Assembly (NCBI GenBank): GCA_027574665.1
Contig: CM050672.1
Span: forward strand, 6,184,001-6,248,000
Origin: Rhynochetos jubatus
Taxonomy: Eukaryota > Chordata > Aves > Eurypygiformes > Rhynochetidae
Length of the DNA: 64,000 nucleotides
Direction: 5' to 3'
Shown here: one piece after another, positions 49,651 through 58,856 of the stretch
Numbering within the stretch: position 1 is the stretch's first letter
Layout: each line of letters opens with the position of its first letter
Program-made: the position numbers and the translations under genes
Notes under the pieces: model-generated
What the model saw: the letters and a program-made list of their open reading frames with translations, nothing else
Database searches by the model: none
What the model was told of the DNA's origin: nothing

Positions 49651-51835
49651 AGTCTACTAATGCAGGAGCATGTAGATTCCCCTGGAGCTGCCGGGTCTTC
49701 TCTAGTGGGGACGTGGGTACCAGATGTTGCCTGAAATGTGACAGCTGGGGGACTTGGTGGCCTCTTCTGAGCCTTTCCGTCCTTCAGGGAAGCGCTTTTC
49801 TATGATACTTTTGCTATTCGTGACTTAGTCCACCTAAAACATGCTCGTGGTCAGACCAGATAGCATCTTCAGAAACTTCTTTTTGACAGCAGCGCGTAGG
49901 ATCATCTACCAGAGGCTTTGAAATTGGAAGCTAATTTGGAAGCGTGGTGACTGGGAGCAGTGGGGTGCTGCTCGCATCCTTTCTGAGCGGGTGCCAGGTT
50001 AACCTCTCTGCCGTTTACTCTTCACAGCTACTGTTTTCTGTTGGTGTGTTCTAGGGGAAGCAACGTGTTCCAAGTTTAGGCTGACTTTCAGGTGCATTGG
50101 ATTTGCCGTTACCGTCTTGTAGTAGGGTCAGGCAGGCAGCAGTTTAGGTGAAACCAATCAGAGCTTGTAATGAGGCAAGAGCAGCTCGATTCTGCGAAGG
50201 CCACTGCACCGTGGCCTGTGCATCCCACCCCATTGTACAGGTGTGTGCTTTTGCTGTTCAGTCGCTGGTCTGCTTTCCAGATTGTTCCATGCTGCATGTA
50301 CCTGATACGTTTCACAGCGAACATTGCATCGTCCCCAGTGCTGTGTGGTCAGACATCGTGCTGCCGGGGTGGTCGTTAACGCGCTGGGATGCGGGGAGGT
50401 CCAAGGGCAGTCGCAGCAATGCCCTCAGATTCCTTGATGCTGGAGAATTTGCTGTCCTCCTCTCCTTGTTGCCCCTGGCATTTAGCATATTCACAATAAC
50501 ACTTTGAATAACTGGGAGAGTTTGTAGCTCTGGTAAGACGTTGGATTCCCAGAAAGGGGCTTGTTCTGTTAATAGGCTGGAGCCTCTGAGCGTGGCGTGC
50601 CCTCCCTCTGCAAAATCTGCATTTCATGAACCCCTTTAATGGTCAGTCAGAGAGCAAAACTGCGCTGCTCTGGGTCGTTCTGTGTTAAAAGTTTTGCTGT
50701 TTTGTGGCTTGTGGGGATTTACTTGGTTGCATACAGTTTCTAGATGGGTGCAGGAGCTCGAACATGTCGAATGGGTCAAATTGCCAACACCGGTAGCTCT
50801 AGTCGCCAAGCAGCCACCTAAGCAAGCAGACTTGGCGTGCAGCTGAAGGCTGTAGAAGTTGCTTTTCATGCTTGGGATGGAAAATCAGCACTGTTTAAAT
50901 GCTGGTACTGAATTATATAGAACAAAGTATGAATTGGGCACTTCTGTAATGCTGACTGTGTCCAGAAAGACTAGTTTGCAGAACCTCATACTGGTATGTA
51001 AAAATGCACTTTAGGTTATTTTATCTTTAACCCAATTGCTGCAATTTCTTTTGTATATACTTTCACAAAGTTTATTTTTGCTCTGAGTAAAAGTTAACAG
51101 GGGTGTGCAAAGATGAGCACTTAACTTGGTGCAATACTTGTAGCTAAAGATCATTGTCCCGTGTGGTCGGTCTGTCTGTGTCTGTCTAACTGAATATATG
51201 TCGTAACTAGCTCAGTGACATCCTGCCCTTCCCCGGCGATACCCAAGAGAAATTATGCATCATTAGCAAACGTCCGATCTATGCAAATACTCCACTGAGA
51301 GCACTGTGCTTTCGCAGGCCTTTTCTCTCGCGCTTTCTGGTGGGCTGCTTGTCACTTCCGTTGGACACAACGGTGTTCCTTGGTGTATATCCTTTCTCCC
51401 TCCTCCTCCCTCTGTTCTGCCACACGAGTGCGAACAGAAGTGACGAGCTCTTCTGAAACGGGCATGTTGCACCTTTAAAATTTGTCTTCGAGATCGTTTT
51501 TGATGTCATGTTACCTGCCTTACTTCGTGGAGGATGGCGCTGCTGCAGTCATCCGGGATATTGGCTTTGCAGCTGCAGCAACACTGATAACTGTTTACAG
51601 TACTCTTCCTGCACCAGTGGTATGTAGGGCTCGGAGAAGGGACTGGCGGCTGGGCTGTGGGTTGAGGAACTGCTGGGGGAGAGTAGTTACGGTGTAACTG
51701 ACCTTGGAGCCGATGGGAGGTGGAAAGCTGTCCCTGATCCGAGGGGGGAGCGCAGCTGACAGCTGAAATGAGAGGCAGCCAGGTCCATGACGCACAGCAG
51801 ACGGGATCCTGGTGTCACGTTCTTTGTTCTGGCTG

Positions 51836-51950
51836 GCCGTGAGGCCTTGGGCACGTCTCCTAACCTCTCCGTCCCTCCGTTTCCTCCCTGTGAAACGAGG
51901 ACGCCAAAACTTGTCTTTGCAAAGTGCTTTGAGATCTGTGGGTGAGAAGT
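51836..51950 (+). mobile_element. Ancient MIR-like (CORE/tRNA-derived) SINE remnant
   Basis: Reads 'gaggccttgggcacgtctcc', then 'taacctctccgtccctccgt', 'ttcctccctgtgaaacgagg' and 'tgcaaagtgctttgagatct'. This follows the tail of amniote MIR-type elements as I remember them, with many substitutions. The subfamily cannot be fixed by eye. Confidence 0.6.
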
Positions 51951-52385
51951 CCTCGGCATGAGTGATCTGACCGAGCTGGGCAGAACTTTTAGAGTCAGTT
52001 TGGACTGTAAGGCAAAAAAACAAAGTATGTCTTTAAGGAACCCTACACATTTCTGATTGCGTAGTTTTTAATTGGTACCCTATTTTTTCCGTAACATACT
52101 TTGGAAACTATGTCAAGTTTTTATAAATGTTACCTGTAGTTGATACTCATGGACAGGGCTGAACTTTTAACTTTTTTTGCGTCTTGTCTTGATATATCTC
52201 CTATGTTCTAGAAGTTGGGTTCTGTGTCTGCACTGAGAAATGCAAATTAAACTGGATATTTATGTCGTAGTGTACATAGTCTAAGTGTGTGTGTTCTTGG
52301 AACTAGTTTAAAAATCCCACACCATGCTTTTGGTGGTGTGCAAGCTGGCCAAAATTTGGTTCATTATGCAGTGTACACTTTCTCA

Positions 52386-52391
52386 AATAAA
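52386..52391 (+). terminator. Candidate MTF1 distal polyadenylation signal
   Basis: AATAAA about 5.1 kb after the MTF1 stop codon, in AT-rich sequence. A 3' UTR this long would be plausible for MTF1, but there is no direct evidence. Confidence 0.3.
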
Positions 52392-53997
52392 TGCAGTTTC
52401 TACTTTTTCTTACAAGAAATTTTTTTCATACGATCTTTTTCAGCAAAATCAAGGGTATGTTTTTGCAGTACCGTAGTTACAGTAGCTGGTATTTCTTGCT
52501 GTGTAGCTTTGTGTCCTTCCACTTGCTTTCTGAACCGGAGCTATCTGTCTTGACCCTTGTTTGGAGAGGGAGTTGCAGTTCTATTTCACACAGACCAGCA
52601 TCAGCACGGCAGGCAGGGATGGGCAAACCTCGGGCCTGGCTAGTGACCGGAGCAGTCCAGCACCCGTGGCTGCGTGACTGTGGAACCAGGAAGTCTGGGA
52701 GAGCCGTGGGTTGTCTACTTACTGCTTTGGTTTGACACGTATGGGGAGCTGGGCAATGGTCTTGGAGATGAGAAAACAGAAGAACCCCAGTTGTTTAAGA
52801 ATGTGTGTGTGGTATTAAAGGAATTTATTTAACTATGAACTTGGGAACAAATGTGCTTACATTGAGCAATGTGAATATGTTAGTTACAGGTACAGTACTT
52901 CCAAAGGAAGAGCATCTCCAAAACCCAAAAAAGAGTAAATATGAATTTGTATTTTTTGAAGAATGTAAAATGTGAAATAATGGTGTTTGCTTAATTGCTC
53001 ATTTTGTATGAAGTTAATATTGTACTTTGAAATATCTGCAAAGAAGTGGAAATTAACTTTTTTGGAATTGAAAGCAATATTAATACTAATGGAATCCTAA
53101 TTAAATGCTTATTTAAACATTGTGTTATTCTAGTTTTTCCTCAGAGTATTTATAAGTCATCTGGGAGATGAGAGTGAGGATCCTTCCCCTGCCCCCCCTG
53201 GACAGATCAGGACATGAAGGTATTGCCAAACCCTGACAGAAAACAGCGTTTGCTGTAGCAGGCTCCTCCCTCCCCCACCAAGAGTGACCTTCACCAGCCA
53301 ACTTCGTACCCTCCAGTTCCCACGGGTGCGGGTAAGAGAGTGGATACTGTGAAGCTGCAAGTTATTCTTTGGTTTTTGAAAACGGGAAACTCTTGCGTTG
53401 TCCCTTTCATGCAGACAAACACCAGCTGTGTTCCATGCGGGGCCACGTTGAGCAAGGCACTGTAAGCCCCCTGAAGCTGCAGGGGAGGGGAGGAAGACAA
53501 GATTTCCTGCGGTAAAGATGGTAGTTTTAGCATGCCTGCTTTGAAGGGTTTAGGTACTGAGTACTTTACTGGAAAGAGAATGGGAACCCTGGGAAAAGGC
53601 AGTGGTAATAAGGAAAATAGACGGAATGCCTGCTCTGAATAAATCAGTGTAGCAAAACATTTCCATGTGGCAAAACCCCCACCCCAACAGCTGAAGGGCA
53701 TCTCCCAACCCCAGACCTCCAGCTTGGCTGGCTGCAGTTTGTTCGTTGAGATTGTGCATCTGTCAGTTAGGGTTACAGTTATCGCAGGAGATGGAGTTGT
53801 TACCCACGAAACAACACACGGCTTTCCTGCTTCTCCAGCCAGTCGTTAACTAGCCCTGATCCTGCCAACGGTCAAGGAAACAGCCAGCATTTGAGACAGG
53901 GTGGTGCAATCAGTTTGCAGACTGTACCTCCTTCAGACAGCAGCCGCCAACCTCTGCGTGGGCTGCGGGGCTGAGATATGGACTAAGCCAATACTGC

Positions 53998-54003
53998 TTT
54001 ATT
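53998..54003 (-). terminator. C1orf122 polyadenylation signal (AATAAA on minus strand)
   Basis: TTTATT on the plus strand, 190 bp beyond the C1orf122 stop codon and at the transition to AT-rich DNA. Confidence 0.65.
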
Positions 54004-54192
54004 TTAAAGTGCAAATTTAGTAAGATAAGGTGTCAGTGGAACAAGAGAATGCAGAGTCCAAGGCCACAGCTGAGGGAACCGGCTACATTCACTGGCGTAT
54101 CACTCTGTGGGTTGCCCCTGGGCCCAGCGAAGACGATCTCTCTCTGGCAGCCGCTCCCGGGCACACCCGCCGCGGTCACTCGCCGAGGCTCC

Positions 54193-54584
54193 TCAGGGTT
54201 TCGCGTCCCGCCTGCCGCCAGCCTCGGAGCTCCCGCCGGCCGGGCCCGGCGCCTGGTGAGTCCGAGAGCAGAGAGGGGTGGGGGCCGGGCCCACCTCCCC
54301 TGAGCCCGGGCAGGAGCTTCCGTGGGGCGGGCGGCACTCGGCACGCAGGGTGGCCTGGAGCACGGCCATCTCCGCCCTCAGCTCATCGCAGGCGGCGATG
54401 CGGGCGCGCAGCTGCCGCTGCCGGGCCTCCAGCAGGCTCTGCAGCCTCCGCAGGCCGTCCTTCACCTGCGGCGGAGACAGCGGTCACGGGCGGCCACGGG
54501 CCGCGCCCCCCCGGTTCACCCCAGCCCGGTGCCACCCACCATAGGCCACTCGTGGCGCTCCGCCGCAGCCTCCTCGTCTTCCAT
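54193..54584 (-). CDS. C1orf122: C1orf122-like small coiled protein
   Basis: Two exons on the minus strand: 54584-54540 and 54465-54193 (TGA), joined at ATG|GTGGGT and CCGCAG|GTGAAG in phase 0, for 105 residues. The start MEDEEAAAERHEWPM is acidic. The conserved part is a short helix, LLEARQRQLRARIAACDELRAEM, close to the LL(D/E)A..QRQL...IAACEE motif of human C1orf122 (about 110 residues). The second half is low-complexity Pro/Gly/Ser and poorly conserved. The molecular role is unknown. Identification rests on the helix, the length and the head-to-head position with YRDC, which matches human. Confidence 0.85.
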
Positions 54585-54678
54585 TCGGCTCCGCGTCGCT
54601 ATGGGAACGGCGCGGCCGCCACGCCCCCGGATGTAACGTCACCGCGCAGCCCTCCGCAGGGCCGGAAGTGGCTCTTGC
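54585..54678. promoter_or_regulatory. Bidirectional promoter, C1orf122 / YRDC
   Basis: Only 94 bp separate the two start codons. The interval is CpG-rich and holds a CRE-like TAACGTCACC (54634-54643) and an ETS/GABP-type GCCGGAAGTG (54661-54670). No TATA box is seen. Both transcripts must start inside it or within the coding edges. Confidence 0.75.
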
Positions 54679-57280
54679 ATGCTGAGCGCGCGGAGGGCGG
54701 CGGTGGCGGGGCTGGCTCGGGCTGCGGAGGGAGCGCCGGGCCTGGGCCTAGGCCTGGGCCCGGGCTTAGGCCGCGCCTGCAGCGCCCGCCTGCTGCTGCC
54801 GCCCGGCGGCGTGACCCAACCGGACGCACAAGGTGCGGGCGTGGCACCCGGTGGAGGGAGGCCGGGCCGGGAGGGGCAGTGGCCTGGCGGAGGGGGCGGG
54901 GAGCCAGGGCCGGCACGGCGGGAGGCCCCGGGCTTGGGGTGGGCCGGGAGGCGGAAGCCGCAGGCTGGTGGCGGGGCTTGCCAGGCCTTGCCGCTGACCC
55001 GCTGGTGTCGGGCAGGTTGGCGGGAGGCTCTGGCGGCTGCCGCCGGAGCCCTGCAGGCAGGCGGGCTGGTGGCGGTGCCGACGGACACGGTGTACGGTGT
55101 GGCGTGCCTGGCCCAGGACTCCGGTGCCGTGCGGAGCATCTACAGCCTGAAGGGGCGGAACGGGGAGAAGCCGCTGGCCATCTGCCTCGGGGACGTGGAC
55201 CGTCTCTACAGGTGGGTGCGGGACCTGCCGCGGGTGCGCGGGCCCTGCTCGGCTCTGAAAACCCTTGTACGGTGCTGACAACCAAGTGTGAGCGAGGCTG
55301 ACCGGAGAGCCCCGCCACACGGCGCTTGCCCCGGGACCCTGCGGCTGCCCGCGCTCGCCGCCGTTTGAGGCTGGGGGCGGCTGCTTTCTGCTTGCCGTGA
55401 GGAAAGCTGTGCAGGAGCAGCTTCACAGTGCCCTGCGTGAAGCTGTGCAGCCGCCTTTAACGGCTTCCTCTTGCCATGCAGGTACTGCCACGTGAATGTG
55501 CCGGACGAGTTGTTGCGGGACTTGCTTCCAGGACCTGTGACCCTGGTCTTAAAACGTTCAGAAGAACTAAATAAAGACTTGAATCCTTTCACATCGGTAG
55601 GTCTTTGCCACAGGATACATCTGTGGTTTTGAGGGACGGTATGCTGTCTTTGTGCTTCTGTAGTAGCTTTTATTCTTATGCATGTGTTTAGTGTGCTTGG
55701 CAGCTGTTGGTGTTTCCCCGAAGCAGCCCCCTGTGCTGTCGTGCTCTTGGTGACGTATTTGAACACAGCACAACCCGGCGTTAGGGGTTAACACGTGAAA
55801 GCGCGTCTCATTGATGTAATGATTCTCTAGAGCTTTAAGTCCAGAGGGCTTGGGGCAATGCAAGATTGAAAATGGTTACTGCCTGTAAAACCATGCTCTC
55901 TTCTTCCTTGTAGCTGGTTGGTGTTCGTATTCCAAACCACCCTTTTATTAGGGAGTTGGCACGAGCTTGCTCTGGACCGCTGGCTTTAACAAGCGCTAAT
56001 ATCAGCTCTCAAGCGAGCACGCTGACGGTTTCGGTAAGGCCGGTTTTGCTGCTAAGTGACGTTACTGCGGTAGCCTGTCAGAGCCCGAGGCGCTCTCAAT
56101 TGGAAGCTTTAGCAATAAACCAAGGATTTCTCTGATGCCATTATTTTTTTTAAATGATAATCTCTAGTTAAAACAGCCTGCAGATACATGGTGCGGGGTA
56201 GCTGTCTTGCTGTGATCCTCACCTTAAAAAGTGAGGAGACCAGAGCTGAAATGTAATATTTAAAGGCTTATACACAGCTTTTGAAGTGGGTGCCGAATCT
56301 GAAAGACGGAAATTGCTGTAGGAGGGTTGGCTGTGAAATGAGACTGCTGCTGTCTGTACGGCTCCTTGCAGCCTGGTAACTGTCACTCAAGGAGATGTCG
56401 TGTTGCAAAGCTTCTGACCCTGGCGATGGCACGGTTGGGGATGGTACCAGACAGACACCCTGTCCTTGCCCCCGGAACGTCTTGAGAGGCTTCTAGCTTT
56501 CTTTGTGCGCTCCTTAATAAGCAGCAGCGCAGCTAAGAAGTCTTCAACCAGAGGCTCCCTGTGGCTGTCCTGCATGTCTGAGACTAGTCTGGTCTCAGAA
56601 ATCAAACTAGGATGTGTTCATGACAGAAAAAAAGTGAGCTGACCTGGCAGAGGAAAGGGAGAGACCACCTCCCTTGACACCAGAACGTCCAGCAGTGTCT
56701 GTTAGAACATGATCACAAACCACCTTCAGGACTGTTAGCCACGTCTCTTTCTTTTCCCCCCAGGAATTCCAAGACCTGTGGCCTCAGTTGTCCTTGGTCA
56801 TCGATGGAGGGCCGATAGGGGATGTCCAGAGCCCAGAGTGTCGTTTGGGGTCAACGGTGGTCGACTTATCTGTGTCAGGGAAATTCACCATCATTCGTCC
56901 TGGCTGGTGAGCGCTCTTTGCTGAACAGAACTGTAACCAACTTAGGTTGGGTTGTGTTTTGCCTCTTTTCCCATAGCGGTTGCACCTTCACGTTAACGTT
57001 ATTTAGCTTAATTACCCGCATGCTCAGAAATCCTGAAAGAACGCTCCCAAATTCTGAGCACAGTCCTTTCTAGAAGCTTCTCTGGGAAACACTCTAGGCT
57101 TTGGAGTTTAAGTTCTCCTTGATTCAAAATGCAGTTACCGTGCCTTGCTGATTACTCTTTCCCAGAAAATGCAGTTTAATCCTTAAACCTGTTTTTTTCT
57201 GATGGTTCTTCCACAGTGCACTGGCATCGACGGTTGAAATCCTGAGGCAGAAGTATGGCTTGATACCAGAATCATCTTAA
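54679..57280 (+). CDS. YRDC: Threonylcarbamoyl-AMP synthase
   Basis: Six exons: 54679-54832, 55016-55211, 55482-55596, 55914-56033, 56764-56906, 57217-57280 (TAA). They sum to 792 nt, 263 residues; human has about 279. The N-terminus is Arg/Ala-rich, low in acidic residues and mitochondrial-presequence-like (MLSARRAAVAGLARA). The Sua5/YciO/YrdC fold follows with its usual motifs: AVPTDTVYG, KGRNGEKPLAICLG, LLPGPVTLVLKRS, LTSANIS, GSTVVDLS and IIRPG. The enzyme makes threonylcarbamoyl-AMP from Thr, bicarbonate and ATP. The KEOPS complex in the cytosol, or OSGEPL1 in mitochondria, then uses it to form t6A37 in ANN-decoding tRNAs. The KxR and SxN motifs that bind nucleotide and phosphate are intact. 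Phases agree across all exons. Confidence 0.96.
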
Positions 57281-58316
57281 GACTCCCGACTCTGAGGAGG
57301 CTCTGCAGAGCTGGTAAAGCTGGGCACTGTGTGCCTGTGCATTCAGATGGGCGTTCCTGGCCTTGTTTAATAAGGTCGATGGGTTATGTCAGGGTTAATA
57401 GACAAAAGAATGAAAACTGAGAGCAATAGTTGATGGGTATCTGTTAGTTACATCTGCTACAGTCTGAGAAACCAACCCAAGTATGTATGCTCTCCTCGTG
57501 CTGCTGCACTGTTCCCAAATACCTGCGTTTTATTAACATGATGAGGCTTCTGAAATACAGTAATTTGAACGTTAGACTGTTCTCAGGGTGGGGTGAAGAC
57601 AGTGTCTGACCCACTTTCCCCTTAAGGCTTATTCCATGTGTGTGTTGTATCTGCACCGAAAGACAAGCAAAGACGGAAGAGGTTTTTTGAGCTTTCGTGA
57701 CCTTACAGCTGTGGTGTCCTCGGGCTGGGTTTTTTCTGTTCTAAATGTAACTGAGACAAAACTGTACGTGCTTTTGAAAATTAATTGTATGCAAATGGTC
57801 CCTGTCTCGAGAACAGTGCTCAGAAGGCTCAGAAAGATTTCTGCCTAATACAAAGAATGAAAACAAGCTTTTAGCGTGCTGAGCTTCATTTCTGAATGGA
57901 CTTCCCTCTTGATTCTGTTGTGAGAACAGTGCTGAGCTGGAGTAAATAGGGAATGGATGTAACTTTCCTCTGGTATTTATTCTTCACTGAGAAGCAAAGT
58001 TTATGGAGCAGCTATTGATTAAAAAACTGGTAAGCAACTTGCATGATTTCGTTCTAAATGCTTGTTTTTAGGCGTTGTTGTCCGTCGTTTTTGATGGATG
58101 CAGGTGCTTAGCAAGAACATGCGTGGAGTCATCACAGATAGAGCCTTGTTTCACATCCAGAGCTGCCACTTTTCATTTTATTGATGTAGACAAGTATAAA
58201 TTAATTTCAGGGCTAACTTAGAAGGGTCCAAACATGGCTAAACTCACAAAAAAGGGCAAGCTACTGGGAGCTGAACCTCTTTCAGAGCACAGATTAATGG
58301 TGTTTTCAGTTGCATT

Positions 58317-58322
58317 TTTATT
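58317..58322 (-). terminator. Candidate MANEAL polyadenylation signal (minus strand)
   Basis: TTTATT on the plus strand, about 535 bp beyond the MANEAL stop codon position. Another lies at 58177-58182. Confidence 0.4.
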
Positions 58323-58359
58323 GCAAATACTTTTTTTTCTTTCTCCTTGGTTTTAAGGG

Positions 58360-58365
58360 AATAAA
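58360..58365 (+). terminator. Candidate YRDC polyadenylation signal AATAAA
   Basis: Canonical hexamer 1.08 kb after the YRDC stop codon. I saw no closer AATAAA. Confidence 0.5.
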
Positions 58366-58856
58366 GCAACTTGAGATCTAAATTTTCAGAGTGTGGAACA
58401 CTAAACCTTCAGTGAAGAGCTTTTAGTGTAGACCATTGCCTTTCCTTGGTTTCCAGCAGAAACAGCAGTAGCAGTGAGTGGTCTCTAGTGTTCCAGCTTT
58501 AATTATCTTCAGTTGTCTGGGTGCAGTGGACCACAGTGACAACGCCCCCCGCAGAATGCCGTGGTACAGGAGAGGTTGGATAAAGCAGGGGGTACGTAAC
58601 AGCGTGGCTTTCACCTACAGCAGATACTTCAGAGGATTATTTACCCCTCTTTACAGTAAACTGATGGGGAAATGCTCCGACAGGGTTGCTAGTGGAGCTA
58701 GGGGTATGTGGTCACCAAGGGCGTACGGTGAAAGGCAGGCTGGCACCCGGCTCACCACGCCGAACATCAGAGCATACACACGGTAACAGAAAACCAGATC
58801 TCTGACCCTCAGGCCAGCAGCCCTTGTGAGTTCCAGAGGAGCGGCAAACCCTGAAG

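Larger units (their letters stand above)
47276..53997. other. MTF1 3' UTR and MTF1-C1orf122 convergent intergenic region
   Basis: No coding gene recognised. The start is MTF1 3' UTR, with an A-rich tract at 47444-47465. Candidate AATAAA sites are at 48524 and 52386. The only repeats seen are a GT run near 49633 and a MIR-like SINE near 51.9 kb. Open frames of 100-150 residues around 49.3-49.8 kb have no domain. Confidence 0.5.
57281..58856. other. YRDC 3' UTR meeting the 3' flank of the MANEAL remnant
   Basis: No coding sequence recognised. The region holds poly(A) signals of both orientations 38 bp apart, so YRDC and MANEAL transcripts would overlap tail to tail. Confidence 0.5.

Noticed and set aside
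54030-55301. Open frame of 423 residues on the plus strand across the C1orf122-YRDC promoter
   Set aside because: It runs antisense through C1orf122 and in the wrong frame through YRDC exons 1-2. It is GC-driven, low-complexity and has no domain.
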